A stretch of DNA of 64,000 bases from positions 1-64,000 of the forward strand of contig CAMPDV010001994.1 of NCBI GenBank assembly GCA_946699065.1, written 5' to 3'. The notes beneath the pieces are model-generated. The model was given only the letters and a program-made list of their open reading frames with translations. It was not told the origin of the DNA and did not search any database. Origin of the DNA: Loxodes magnus (taxonomy: Eukaryota > Ciliophora > Karyorelictea > Loxodida > Loxodidae). Each line of letters begins with the position of its first letter. Position 1 is the first letter of the stretch. The translations under genes were made by a program, and so were the position numbers. Shown piece by piece: positions 48,200-61,407 of this stretch.

Positions 48200-49160
48200 A
48201 GGATGTTTAATGGTGAGAAAAAGTAAGAAAAATAGATGAACTAATAAAATTAACAGAAATAAAATATTTTAATGAGCAATTTTTTGAAGAAAATAAAGAG
48301 AATAAAATAGAAAATTTCGTCTAAGAAATAGGAATAATCAATCGATTATAGAGAGACATTTTAAACGTTACAACTCAAGCATAGAAAAATAAAATAACAT
48401 TTGCATTAATGGAACTCTTGAATATTGTTAAAGAGAATTTGGATAATATATAGATTAAGTACGAATAATAGCAACTGGACTTATTCTAACTGTTTTATTT
48501 GATTAAGAATAAATTAATAAATTCTCTAACATAAAAATAATAATATTAAACTTTTTATATTTTAACAAGAAGAGAAATATAAATTACTACGTCAGCAATA
48601 ATAACTACCTAATTCACTTTGGTAAAACAAAAGCTTAATTCTAATAGAAAAATAGCTAAAAGCCTTCACAAAAATAAAACAAAAAGTTTTACATATGTGT
48701 AAAGTTAAGTCATTTGGCAATATTATGATGTGTAAACTATCAAAAAATTAGATACGATACTATGAATAAGATAAAAAGGCAAATAAAATTAATAATCAAT
48801 TGGGTTGAAAAATAAAAAAAAGTAGTAAAATATGTAACAAGAAATAACATGTTGAAATAAAAGATACATAAATATAAATAAGCCACCTAAAGAAATGCTA
48901 AATAAAGGATAAGAAGATATAAAGATTGGTAGCAAGCAGAATATTTAGTTCTAAAGAATAAAAATTGCTTAAATAATTATTTAAATTGCACCTGAGATAG
49001 ATAGTAACTGATAGAATAATAAAAGATCCTTTAATGAATAAGCACTGAGATAAAATGGCTTAATTACCTTAGATTTATGGAAAAAACTTAAGTTGAGCAT
49101 TATAGGAGAAAAAAATGCTATTGTCAAAAACCCATTGAACAAAATAAGTTCCAAAAAGTA
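48200..49160 (+). mobile_element. LINE ORF1-region fragment
   Basis: From about 48510 this aligns with 34720-35420 (shared blocks such as AAGCCTTC, AAGAGAAATAT and AAGTTAAG around matching spacing). The preceding 48200-48510 part is a Lys/Gln/Asn-rich coiled-coil-like stretch (TFALMELLNIVKENLDNIQI) that may be the same element or a flanking one. It is broken and ends before any endonuclease. Confidence 0.55.
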
Positions 49161-50120
49161 ACTGTTATATTTTTTATCACTCCAATCTTTTTAAATAATT
49201 GTTTAAATCTCCAATTCGAAAAGATAATCCTTTTAATGTATTTACAATTAATTTAGTTGTTTGCAAGAGATATAGCTTTACTTTTTGAATGTGAATGATT
49301 AAATTCTTTATAAAAATTTTGTTTTTCTTATTTTTATCTTTAAGATCCTATTTATATTTCATTTTTCATTTAGTTTGTTAAAACTTTCTAATCAAATTTT
49401 TACTTCATTTCATCTTACAATTTATTACTTATTTACAACTCTTTCTTATAAAATTATTAGCTCATCAAACTGAGATAATACAATCTCCAAGATCTGCAAC
49501 CCTTCGAATCATAGATCACCTAATGATAAGACCTTAATAACTTCCCTTTATCGTAATAATTAGAGCAAATTTTTTAATATTTTCTATAAATAATGAGAGA
49601 AGTATATGAATCTAAAAAGTAAAAATAATTAAATTCATTTTTTCTTATGTTTGTTTAAATGTTTAGCAATTAATTAAGCAAATAAGCAGCATTTACTTTA
49701 AAATTAAGTAATAAATCTTTAATACAGAATTTAGCTTAAAAGCTTCTACACTTCTATTTAATTAAGAAAAAAACAGAAAATAAAATATAAGAAACTAGAA
49801 ATCTTAATTAAATAAACCATGAATAAGTTATGATTAAAGCTATACACAATCCAATGGAGATTTTGTAATTTAACTTAAATAATAATAAAATCTAAAAAAA
49901 TTAGATAATTAATCAAGTAATTAAAAGAAGATCAATTATATGCTGACTGTGTAGAAGGCTAGGAAACATAAAATAAAGATGTTTGAGATACAAAAAAGTA
50001 GAAAAAAGGTAAAAATAAATAATTTCTTAAAAAACCTAACTTAAATTTATTTTGCGTTTAAAAGGACATATAAGAAAGCAGAAACTTATCTTTAAAAAGC
50101 AGATATTGGTTTAGTACGGA
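49160..50120. other. AT-rich interval without recognised gene
   Basis: No domain, repeat or convincing coding stretch seen. Confidence 0.35.
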
Positions 50121-51480
50121 CGGAATAAGTAAATCGCTAAGAGTCAGATAAATCAGGAACTTTATTTTCCTCTAGAAGTGAAAGGTACAATAAATCTTTT
50201 GTCTACATAAAAATCCATTAGTTGAATAGTGAGTAAACTACTTGCAGATATTAAATGGAAAAGTCCATATTAATCCTTCTTTTGTAATCACTTGCTCATA
50301 ACATAATCATAGTTAAATATACTTGCGCCTGTATAAATATTTTGCTTGATTTTGTAAAATACTAAAATATAATTTCTTACATTTATTATGTGAAATAAAA
50401 TTCTCTTCCCTTGCAATATCCATCTACTCAGCTTATATAGCTACCATCTGTATTGCAATAATCATGAAATTGGTAACTTGTTTTAACTTTGAGAGAGTGT
50501 GTCTGTTGCATTTGGAGGTAAGATAATATCTTTAAATATCTCAACTTTATAATCCTCTATACTTCCTACTTAAATTAGCTTAAATTTCAAGATATTATAT
50601 GTCTTGAACTTAATACTAATCATTTACTTTTAGTCTATTTAATTTAAAGAGATCTACTCTAATACTGAATTTAAAGATAGCTATAACAATAAAATTGATA
50701 TTTTACCTCACTCAAAGTCACTCTATCACCGAACTAGAATCCAATAAGGTCATAAAAACTAATTTTTCCAAAGACTACGAGAATTTCTGTAGCTAAGAAA
50801 TAAAGCAAATCCCTTTTTGTAGATTTAAGGATAGTTGGCTATGGTCTAAATCCTTTAAGAGTAATCTTTGTTAATAAGTAAGAAAAGGTTAGTGACTCCA
50901 TATTTTACTATAGTTGATGAATTTTTTTGTTTAGATTCAAGATTCAAGAACTTTTTGGGATTGATTCTGAAAAATTGTTCATAGTTAAATCCTGTTAAAA
51001 TACTGACTGCTTCATTCTATTAATTAGATTCATTTAAAAATGTAAGATTAGTCCAGTTGTAGTATTATATAAAAGCAAAGAGTTTGCATTTTCTTAATCA
51101 AAGTACAAACTAAGTAGTATTAGTCCATTAGCGTTATAAACTGCTTTAGTCTGAATTAGTTATAGACTTCTGGTCCATTAACTTAGAGATATAAAAACTA
51201 ATCTGCATTGATTAATTATGTAACATAGTGCTGTCTCATATCTAAAGCCTCTCTTCTATTTAACTGTATTTACTTGGTTAATGTTTTGACAATTTGAAGT
51301 AAGGAGAGTGAATTAGGTTTTAAGATAGGAAATATTGTGGGAGTACTTGAATCTATGATTTACATAATAATGAGGATGAAAAGTGGATATATTGATTTTA
51401 TGATGGTAAATGGAAATTTGCATATAAATATGAAATTAAAAGGTATCTTTGATGATGTTAAATTTTGAAGGCTCTAAGAT
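50120..51480 (-). pseudogene. Degenerate unrecognised gene, possibly extracellular
   Basis: On the minus strand, blocks in successive frames look coding: DQFLYLQVNGPEVYNQF, NANGLILLSLYFDQENANSL, EAVSILTGFNYEQFFRINPK, LFLLINKDYSQRIQTIANYP, LVVFGKISFYDLIGFQFGDR, EDYKVEIFKDIILPPNATDT and FHDYCNTDGSYISWVDGYCK. There is beta-strand-rich alternation and N-x-T/S sites, which suggests a secreted or surface protein. One junction (near 50700-50675) has a possible 26-nt GT-AG intron that restores frame, but other frame changes remain. The family is not recognised. The 1-kb repeat copy A2 begins at its upstream edge. Confidence 0.4.
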
Positions 51481-51488
51481 TAGGTTTT

Positions 51489-52504
51489 GGTTTAAGAATT
51501 TGATGTATAAGTCTAGAGACTTAAAGTCTGTTATGTGTTTTTAAATTTAGGGTTTTAAGTTTGTATTAATGTTTTTTATAGGTACTTATACTTATTGGGT
51601 TAAAGTTTGTTACTCCAATTTAAGAGAGTTTATGTTTAATTAAATCTTAATTTTCTACTCATAGTTTAAAGGAGATATATCGAATGAATTTTAGTTACTC
51701 AATACGAAGATACGAGGTAAGAATTGCTTCTATTTATTTAATTAGCTTCCCTTTTAATGATATGATTTGCATCATTGTCTTAAACCAGCTATTAGCTCCA
51801 TAGCTTGTGTTAAATTAAGGATTTACAAGAATAAAAGTAAAAATAAGGAGTAGAAGTTTTAGCTTTATAAGAATAATTGGAAGAAGAAAATTAAAGTAGA
51901 AGAACTTAAATGTTGGACCTATTTTACAATAACGAATATCTAATTATACTCTTTTAATTCTTATTGGCTAAGGCTCAAAGAAGGGGAATATTCATCTTTA
52001 ACCTTTCTAAAAGATTTATTTATTTAAGCAAGTTTTTTAAATGAAATTGATCAATTGAAGTTAATTAAGTACCTGCACTATAATAATATCTCTTACTTTT
52101 TTATGGATGGTTTCTTTCGCTTTATATAGAGAATATTTACTTTTTTCCACTTTAGATTAAACTAGTAGAAAGATATTAAGGAACTATAATCTGAAATCAG
52201 TTTGTCTATCATAGCAAGAAAAATAAAAGCTGAATGTTTTTGTGAGTCTTTTTTTGATTGGCACAAGTAATTTGTAACAGTTTTAGAAATAAAGATATCT
52301 TACTCTTGAACTAGTTTCTATGCTTGTTTTAATCCAAGATAATAATTAAGATATTGACTGAAGCATAATACCTAGTTGAAAAATAAGAAGCTGACCTATT
52401 TACATAATTCTATAAAAAAGCTTTAATCTTCTGTACAAATCTTAATTTAATTTCCAGTTATAAGCCTTAAGCTTTTGAAAATTATTGAAAAAACATCTAA
52501 AATT
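51489..52504. repeat. 1-kb direct repeat, copy A2
   Basis: Near-identical to 1-1016. Beyond 52504 the sequence is unrelated to what follows copy A1. Confidence 0.9.
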
Positions 52505-53135
52505 ATAATTCGCTATTGCTATTATTATAATATGGAAATATTAATAAAATATAAGCATTAAAAAATATTAAATTTTCATTCATTTTTAAGCTAATAATAA
52601 AACTAAAATAATTTCCTTTAAATAAATGTATTAAGTCTAAATAAGAGCTTAATAAACTGAGTAATTATAAGCATTAAATTACTATCTATTTTAACAAATT
52701 TTATCATTTTATTAATTTTACATTGATTCCATTCAAATAAGCACTTTAATTTTAATTTATACTATAATTAATAAAAATCTATAATTTTTATTTTAGTTTA
52801 GAAAATGGATTAACAAAGTTGTTAAAATAATTTGATTCTTAGAAAATAATTCCTAAGATAATTTAATGTAGCTAAATTAATTAAGTATGTCTTACAACCA
52901 AAAATAATATTAGAGTGTAATTACAAAATAATATAGGAAAAATAGAAGAATAATTTAAAATTTAAGTAATTTAGTACAAAATTTATAAAAAGCAATATAT
53001 TTACCATCATAAACTAGATAATAACAAGAAGAAAGAGTAATATTGTTAAATATAATTATAACTAAATAGAAATACGTGCAAATAAAGTAAATAATTTAGA
53101 AATATAATAATATTATTTTATTTAAAGGTTTAAAA
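52505..53135. other. Very AT-rich spacer
   Basis: No feature recognised between repeat A2 and the next element; almost pure A/T with short runs. Confidence 0.5.
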
Positions 53136-53139
53136 AAGG

Positions 53140-53935
53140 ATTTTTATTTCCCCAGGATTTCCAACTTGTTTGAAGCGGCCCAGATTTTTTGACATATTTG
53201 GTTTCCACTGTCTTTTTGGTAAAGAAGATTATCCAGAAACTTATTCTTCGTATGAGATTCCTCAACAAAATTTTATTTTATGCACTCCTGATTTGGTAAG
53301 ATAGATTTTTGTTAATGCTTTTGCTTCCTCATATTTTTGTAGTTTTTTAATTTTTTAACTGTTTTTAATTAAATGTCAGCTTGATTGACAATATCAATAT
53401 TCTTCCTGCTAATTGTTCTCTTTGTTTTTTTCCTAATTGCTTTACAATATCTTCAATTTTTTTTATAATGGTATCTTAATCTTTATTAATCTCTTATTAA
53501 TCCTGACTATAAGGAGCTGGTACGTGTGATAATTAATTTTAGTTAGCTTCTATTTCAATTTTTCATATGAAGTGGTGGAAGTTAAGTCTGAGATAAGATT
53601 TATTCTCGCGTAAAATAATTTTTTTACTAATAATTCTTTAAGTTAATCGATTTCAATGTTTGTTGGTCGTAATTGGTTAATATTTCTCTTATCTAATTTG
53701 AAAGATTAAAGATTGTTTCTTCTTGTTTAACTATGACTTATTCTAGATTTTCAATTTTCTCCTTTTCTAGATTAGAATATTCGGGATTTACCATGAACTT
53801 GCCTTAAGAAGGATATGAAAGAGCTTGATTAATCGATAACCTACAGTTTTTATTTTCAGATCTTAAGGAATTTTCTTCTAGCCTTCTTGATTTCTCTTTT
53901 TCATGATGTCGTCCAATGCAAAATTCCATTTTTTT
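53140..53935 (-). mobile_element. Coiled-coil ORF element, probable relative of zinc-knuckle family
   Basis: Minus strand from a Met codon near 53929 (MEFCIGRHHEKEKSRRLEEN), then SNLEKEKIENLEQVIVKQEE (coiled coil) and, in another frame, VPAPYSQDQQEINKDQDTII and IVKQLGKKQREQLAGRI. GC is raised at its 3' end (53140-53240). No clear CCHC knuckle was found, so membership is tentative. It is broken, about two breaks. Confidence 0.4.
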
Positions 53936-53989
53936 ACTTATATTACTATTCTTATAGGTAATCCTTGAATTAGGTTATATTACATCTTC

Positions 53990-54530
53990 ACATTTAACTT
54001 TATTTATTAAATGTTTTTTAATAAATAGTTAACAATACAATACTTCTTAAATAAACACTTATTTATTTATTTTAGTTACTAATAAAGAATAATTTTATTA
54101 AAGATAATTTAAAGGAAAATTAATTAATTAAATATTATACATTTTATTAATAATTTATAATATATTTATTAAGTTAGTAGCTTATTATTTTAAACTTTAT
54201 TTTAACTTCTCAAAACTAAATTTTCCTTATTAGCTAGTATTTTTCTACTCTAAATAAATAGCTTTAGTTTAAGATTGTAACATCCTAAATCAAACTTTTT
54301 TGTTAATTAAGCTATTCTTTTTTTTATTCTTTTCAAATGTTTAAACCTTTTAAAAAATTCTCTTATTTTGCTTGTTAAAATAAAACTTAAATCTTCAATT
54401 TTATTTAGAATTATCTAACTGTTCCAATCCTTCTTCTATATTTCTTGTATTATGATTATAGCTTGATTTTAATAATTAAATCCTTAAATTGTAAATTAAA
54501 AGTTTTAATATTTATTACTTTCTCTCAACT
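53990..54530. other. AT-rich flank of WD40 copy C
   Basis: No feature recognised; AT-rich sequence downstream of the WD40 pseudogene. Confidence 0.4.
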
Positions 54531-54534
54531 TACT

Positions 54535-55458
54535 ATTTTCCACTTTCTCACAGTATTATCATATCCTCCTGATACTATTCATTTGTTGTCCTTATCAATG
54601 CTATAGAATTTATATAATATTCATGGCCTTAAAGAGTCAATATGCACTCACCTGTACTAAAGTTCCATAACTTGATTGATTTGTCCCATGATCCAGAAAT
54701 TATAACACTTGAAGTATTACTAAGTTGAATACTTGATACAGTATTTGAATGCCCTTGAAGAGTTCGAAACCGCTGACCAGTTGTAAAATCCCATATATTG
54801 ATCTTTAATCATAACTCTCTGATACAATTTAGTTCTGGTCACTTGATATCATTACAGAAAATACAGAATCTGCATGTCCCTACAATGTACTCTTATGCTA
54901 ACCAGTTGTAAAATCCCATATATTGATCGTCTTATCATAACTTCCCGATAAAATTCATTTCTGGTCACTTGATATCGCTAAAGAATATACACCATTCTTA
55001 TGTCCCTACAAAGTACATTTCAACTAACTAGTTGTTAAGTCCCATATCTTTATCGTACCATCAGAACATCCTGATACGATTCATTTTCGGTTTATTGAAA
55101 TCGCTACAGATAACACAGGATTTGTATGTCTCTTCAAAGTACTCTTACACTAGCCAGTTGCAAAATCCCAAATCTTTATCGTATTATCACTACTTCCCGA
55201 TACGATTCATTACTGGTTAGTTGATATCACTACAGATAATACAGGTCCAGTATGTCCTTGTAATATTTTATCTAAATATTAAAGATTTACCTTTAGTTTT
55301 GTCGTAGTTTATTATATTTTCGAGTTTTTAAAGCACAGATTGGGTAGAATTTCATATTTAAAAACAAGAAGAAGTATTTTACCTAGAGTGCTATTTCGTT
55401 ATTTTAAAAGCTTTCTTAAAAGGATACTCTTAATAAATTGTACTTCTTTATTCTCCAT
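54535..55458 (-). pseudogene. WD40-repeat protein, copy C
   Basis: Minus strand, ATG 55458 to TGA 54537-54535. The leader MENKEVQFIKSILLRKLLK is followed by the shared intron (55290-55272, 19 nt). Six or seven blades follow: LQGHTGPVLSVVISTNQ, SGSSDNTIKIWDFATG, SGSYDKTINIWDFTTG, GSWDKSIKLWNFSTG and final GGYDNTVRKWKIVS. One base is missing in the leader just before the intron compared with copy A, and frame changes occur near 54810 and near 54610. Probably a pseudogene. Trp of W-I-V-S positions is TGA. Confidence 0.8.
55272..55290 (-). other. Short intron (19 nt) in WD40 copy C
   Basis: On the minus strand: GTAAATCTTTAATATTTAG, at the shared phase-1 position. Confidence 0.85.
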
Positions 55459-55779
55459 TTTAACTTTATAATTTACTTTAGCAATTGTTAAATTATAGCA
55501 ACTCATCTAATGAAAATAATCCCCTAATTAATTCAGAACAATTAAGTATTAAAACTATTAATTTATTAATTATGCTTATAAGTACATTATTATTAAGCGC
55601 TATTTTAATACTTAAATCCTTTTAAATTATTTAAATATAAAAATATCTTAATTTTCACTTTATTTTTCATATTAGAGAAATTAAATATAATGCTTATCAA
55701 TTTAGATTTTAATCTTTAGCTATAAGAAAACTTTTTAGCCTTTATTTGAAGAGATCATTGAGTTGTTCATTGAATAATT

Positions 55780-56095
55780 TAAAAGATAGTGAGATCAGAA
55801 TGACCTTAGTGACTAAACTTTCTGGTTTTATGGCTAGGAACAAATTCCTTTCCTGTCGCTGAGAATTCCTTGGTTAGAGTCATTTTCTGAAGGGAACGCT
55901 GTCTTTGAGATTATCCACACTTGGTAAGGGGCTTGAAGCCTGGCTGCTCATAGCGATGAAGCTACCTAGCAGCTGTGTCTTGAGCATAACAGGATATCCC
56001 CGTTATTCCATAAAAAGAAAATGTTGGGTCGTGCAATCAGAAAGTAGTTTCCGGTTCATTGACTCTTTTAGTTGAAATTAATTAATTAATTAATG
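55780..56095 (+). mobile_element. SINE family 3, copy 2
   Basis: Same body as 16085-16400, inverted relative to it: TTTCTGGTTTTATGGCTAGG, GGGGCTTGAAGCCTGGCTGC and AACAGGATATCCCCGTTATT are retained, with scattered changes elsewhere. The 3' end is GACTCTTTTAGTTGAAATTA followed by ATTAATTAATTAATG, a tail of ATTA units. Confidence 0.7.
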
Positions 56096-56776
56096 AGTTG
56101 TTCATTAAAAAAATGTATATATATTAAAAATAACTATTAAATGATGAAATTTTCTATAAAATAATCAATTTTAATCTCAAGAAAAGAGCTTAAAAAAATG
56201 ATGATCAAAACACTTTTACTTTAATTAGTTCTTATAGTTACTATTTAAAAATTTTAAAACTTAATTGTTGTTTATTTAGATTTTTATATAAAATGGATCT
56301 TTAATCTTTACTTTAAACTAGTTTTATTCTTGGTTAAATTTCGAATATGATTGTTAATATAGTCAGTATTTTTTAATAAGTCTTTTTAGATTAGCTACCA
56401 ACAATTTGTTAATAATTCAAAAATTAATAGGCGATTTTTTTCATTTTTTATCCGATCTTTTTCCCTGTAATGTATTTTTCTTTTTCATTTTTTAGATTAG
56501 TTTTTCATTTGATCTAACATACTTTAGAGCTTTTAATAATCTTTATTCTTAGTTTCAAATATCTCAACATTCTGATCATAACTTTATCTTCAGATGAGGA
56601 ACTTAATTCTTCTTATTGCTATTGAATTTTCTGCATTTCTTTCTCCTCTTTTTTCCTTAAATTTCTAAGTTTAATCTTTGTAATACGAGCAAGTTTATTC
56701 CATTTTTTAGTTTTATTATTTTGCATTACATATTATATTAAATAAGAAAATCTAACAAATACTAAAACTGATTAAA

Positions 56777-57725
56777 ATGGGGAAAAAATCAGGAATCTAA
56801 ACCTTAAATTCTAACCTAAAGATCAATCTTAAGTCTTAGTTAACTAACAAGAACCAAGAATTTAAAAAAGATAAATCTACTCCTGTTAGGGATTGGGAAA
56901 TACTGAACTTCCTAACAAACTTAAAAAGCTTGAGAAACCCCATTAGCAGGGCATTATTTAGCTATATTCTTTAATTGAGAAAATTAATACAGAAATTTAA
57001 ACTCTGAAAGCAGAAAACTTAAATCTTAAGCTTCTTTTGTAAAATTAAAGAAGGAAGATAAAAGCTAGACAAGTTAATTTTTGCTTTAAATTGAAGCCTT
57101 AGCTTCCAAATTTGTATTGATAGAAAAAACTTAGCAGCAAATCGTAGAAAATTGAAGAAGAAGTCTAATTACAAATTAAAAAGCACTAACCTCAAAGAGA
57201 TAAAATGGAAATAGAATAAAAAAGGCAATCACAATAAAAAATTTACTTCAAACCCTTTCTAAAGCGTTGCTATTGTTGTCAAAAGATTGGACATTAATGG
57301 AGATAATGTCTAAAGCGAAGAATAGTGTTTGAGCAGCTCCGAAAAGAATTTGGAACATCAAGGAGACTAAATTAAAACTGCTTTAGAGGTATTTATAAAA
57401 AGAAGCCAGTATTAGTAGAATCAAGTTGAACATTAATCAAACAGGATCTTGGCAACTAATATTAGCTTAATAAACAATTTCAAAAGAACATCGATGATCT
57501 TAGGATTTATTTAGAGAAGCTGGAGAAAAATTGCAAGAAGATGGAAGAACAATTCTATTAGGTTATAAAAGAGAAAGAAGATTTATCTCAGTTTGAAATT
57601 GATTCAGATGAAGATATATACAGTTGAGCGAAGTATTTAAAAACTTTTATATTCTTTAATTTTAGGAAGCGTTTCCTCTAATTAAAGATGAAAGTATCTC
57701 TTTTGGTTAAAATTAATTAATTAAT
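56777..57725 (+). mobile_element. Zinc-knuckle ORF element, degraded copy
   Basis: Starts at ATG 56777 (MGKKSGIQTLNSNLK). It has a coiled coil (SLIEKINTEIQTLKAENLNL) and a full CCHC knuckle (CYCCQKIGHQWRQC, its Trp written as TGG) near 57260-57305. A Glu-rich C-terminus follows (LSQFEIDSDEDIYS). After the ORF come a degraded block and the tail CTCTTTTGGTTAAAATTAAT with repeated AATT units at 57690-57725, matching the SINE family 3 tail. It is broken, about one break. No reverse transcriptase attached. Confidence 0.65.
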
Positions 57726-57824
57726 AATAATCAGATAAATTTAAATAAAAGCAATGCAAATATATTAAGAGGATTTTAAAGAAATTCTTCAAATATATTA
57801 GATAGAATTTAAATATTAAATAAA

Positions 57825-58238
57825 TGGATGTCGGCTGCTTTCAGAAGAACTAGTAGATAGACTGGTGCATTATATACTCATTGTGAGTAGTCTCGCACTA
57901 GATGCAACCACGAGGAAGGGTGGGTAAGCTTGGCAGAGAAAAATGCTAACTTGCCCGAGTGTTCTCGTTAGCAATATGAAAGCTTGACTGACGCACTACT
58001 AATGACTTAATTACTAATTCTTATTTAGATTTTATTCAAGAAGACTAGAGCATTTTATTCAAAAATCGAGAATAATCTTTAATAAGCAGGTCCCCATTTA
58101 GAGAAGCTAGCGTGACTCATGGATGACTAGAATTTTAGCAAGAAGTATAAAAACATTTTTTAAAATTAAATATTAATATTGAAAGAGCTGCTCGCCAACG
58201 AAGTGTTATGAGATCTATAATCATCTTTATTAATTATA
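57825..58238 (+). mobile_element. SINE family 1, copy 2
   Basis: Begins GGATGTCGGCTGCTTTCAG, has GAGTAGTCTCGCACTAGATG near 57885, and ends with GAAAGAGCTGCTCGCCAACG followed by AAGTGTTATGAGATCTATAA. Roughly three quarters identical to the copy at 9053-9466, so an older insertion or a different subfamily. Confidence 0.75.
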
Positions 58239-58249
58239 AATTTTTTATT

Positions 58250-61200
58250 AATAAGTAGTTTAAAAAGCTAGACAAAACACCAAATTTTATATACCAATAT
58301 GAAAAAATATTATAATTTACGTTAGATTTAAAAACATTTTCTATGCCTTATTTTAAAAGTTTCTAGAATAGAGATATTATAAATATAACATTCAAATGCA
58401 TATAATGTGATTGGTTGATATTATATACAAGAGAGAGTGGAAAACGTTTATAAAAGTTTTAAAATATAGAATTTATAGGGGTTTCATATTTAGTGACTGA
58501 ACAAAAGATTCTGGGTTATTAAAACTTTCTGTAATTGGTTTCAAATTCCACCACTTGGTAACGCAAAAATATAATCTTCTGAGTTCATAAAGATATTGAA
58601 AGGTATAAAAATTCAAATAAAACCAATAGAAAATTTAATTATAAATGCCTAAATAAACATAGACATAAGTTTAAATAAAGCCTGATTTTAATTCGAAAAA
58701 GCTTTATAAAAGAAACGAAAAAAACGATAAAAAATAGAGCATTCATTAAGAGACTGAATCAAAATAAATATAAACAAAAAATTTTGGTTTTATAAGGAAA
58801 TCAAAGTTTAATAGTTTAAATTTTAAAAATTTGCAAAACTCTTACAAGTTACTTTAAAGATCAATATCCTTAGAGTAATAAAAAAATTTCAATTAGTAAA
58901 TTTATTGCTTTAAATCTCAAAAATTTTAAAGCAAAAATTATTAATTTTAATATTCTTAAAGAGTAGATTTTCTAGCTAAAACTAAAAGAATTAAAAATTT
59001 AAATTAGTATTAAATAAAGATTTGAAAAAGTAGATTTAAAGCTAAGTATTATTTAAAAAAATAAAATGTGTTCAGAGTGTAAATGAGAATCTAAGTAGAA
59101 GCATCTTCATAGATAGTTACTAAAAAGCAAATCAGAATTCTTTTTTGCAACAGTGAATGAATAAATTAACTAAGTTTAAAGTATAAAAATAGGATAATGT
59201 AATAATTAAGTTGGCCATGTGGAATCGATTCATTTAATAAAATTAAAATATTATAAAAAAGCCCAGCAGAATAGAAGTAGGAGCTATTAATAATTGATGA
59301 AGTATAGATTATAAACAAAACTTCAGTTATGATCTTTTAATTTCAAGTTTATCTTTTTTCAAGTTTTAAACATTCTTTTTGCATCATCTACCACTATAAA
59401 TTTCATAAACTTAAAATTCTCAAATCTATAAAAAATAAAAACTTACAAAAGCATTCCATGATATGATAAAATTTAATCTTTCTTGAATAAATTCTAGAAT
59501 CCTGGTTATTAAAAAGCTTAACTTTATAAATTATTCACTTATTTCCTTTTGATTTTTTATAAGTATGTCTATGCTATTTGCTTACACAAATATTTAATAA
59601 TTAGCAAGCCTTATCATAGGAACTTTAAAAAGACTGAAATAGTAACTTAATGTCTTAAATTTATATTTAAAAGGTTGTATAAGATACTTATAAAACGTTA
59701 ATGGAAGGAGTTAATTATAGAATGTGATTGTATGTGATCTTATAATACCAAGCTTTATCTTTATTAATAAAGTTAATAGTAAGATAAGATTAGATTGGTT
59801 TAAAATATCTAATAATTAGCATCTTTATTTTTAATTTTAAGCTGATAAAAAGCAAACATATTTTGTGATTTTTCTATAGTCATGGATAAATAAATCTTTC
59901 ACAAAGAAGTTATTAAATATAAGAATAAAGTTTAGATCGTAAAGCATTTCGATAAGTTTGGCTTAAAATATTAAAAATGCTCTAAGAAACCAAGCTAGCA
60001 AGCAACTTAGTAAATGATTGCTATAATATTTTTTATTTATTTTTACTTTAAATAAATTATTTCCCTAGTGATTTTATTTAAACGTATAGAACTTAAATTC
60101 AGCTTAGTTGAGGAAAGCAATCACTTAAAATGTAAATAAAGAAATAAAATGTAAAAATAGAAAATGATTATATACATTAGAGACAAATAAAAAAGTGTTA
60201 AATTGCTATATACTTAAATAACTGTGATGATGAATTATTAAAAATCTGGTTTCTGATTTATAACTGAATGATTATACTTTTACATTCTGCTTTTTCATTT
60301 TTTCTCTAAATATAATACTCTTTTCCTTCAAGTTATAAAACTTAACTTTTGAAAGCATCAAATCTAAATAATCAAACCAATATTTCATTCTCTTTATTTA
60401 AATAAATTTCCCAAAATTTTAGCAAATTTCTGGTAGAGAAGCAAAGAATTCTTAAAAATATTGACTTAAAACTTTAAAATACGTTTAGTATAGCGATATA
60501 AGACAATTTTAGCAATTTGGCTAAATTTAAAGGACAATCACAGATTTCTTTAGCCATAAAGATCATCAATTTAAATCCTCTTTATTTATCATTATTCTTT
60601 TATTATATATCTTTAAGCTTCTTAGAATAGAAGATCTTACAAGAAAGTTAATTTTAATCTTTCAATTGTTTGGAAACATTTGATTAATATTCTAATATTT
60701 TAGCTTTATAAAGGAAAGCTCTAGATTAAAATAGAAGATGAAGTTGTAATGTTTTTAAATCTGAATATCTTATATTTCCTAGCAAATGAATGGTATTTCT
60801 TTGAGAAAGTTAAAACTATTTTTTAAGCTAGAATATAAATGAATTTATCTTCACTAAATGTTAATTTTTTATGAGTAATCTTTCGTAATATAAGCATATT
60901 AGATATATTGTTAACTATTATTTAGTAAAAGAAATGAGTCTTATCTCTATATTATTCCAACTGCTTTAAAACTCACTTCTTTTTGTTCCGACTATCTGTT
61001 TTTAATACCCTCTTTAAGCTGTAAAAATGGAATCTAAAAGTAATAATTAAAAAGCAATGCTTAATCCTTTTGCTTGAGAATGCTTTCGCAGGTATATAAA
61101 ATCCTTCATTCAATTTATCATCTTTAATACATGTTGACTTAATATTTCAACTTTTTTCTTTCAATTAACTTAATTTCAATTTACCTCAAAGAATTGTGGT

Positions 61201-61405
61201 TGATTTAAAAGAAAAGCTTAATAAATAAAAAATTCAAAACTTTACTTTAACAACAAATGAAGGCTTTAAAGAAAGGAAGAATTTTTAAACTAAACCAATT
61301 CAGGTAAAGTTTACCTTAAGTGTAAGATTCCTTATTGCGAATATAGATTTAACAGTAGAAGTTGAATTTTCTTTAATTTCTAAATAAATAGCAATCTTAT
61401 TTTAA
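58250..61405 (+). CDS. Possible long unrecognised coding stretch
   Basis: One plus-strand frame (codons starting at 58262) gives plausible protein for long stretches: NFIYQYEKILQFTLDLKTF, IQCDWLILYTRESGKRLQKF, KICKTLTSYFKDQYPQSNKK, KMCSECKWESKQKHLHRQLL, and at its end RIVVDLKEKLNKQKIQNFTL, GFKERKNFQTKPIQVKFTL, IANIDLTVEVEFSLISKQ. The last 250 bases have clear coding bias; the middle does not. The same frame could be joined to the Cys-rich gene by a 23-nt GT-AG intron (61410-61432). It may be a separate gene, the 5' part of the Cys-rich gene, or partly chance openness. Confidence 0.3.
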
Positions 61406-61407
61406 AA

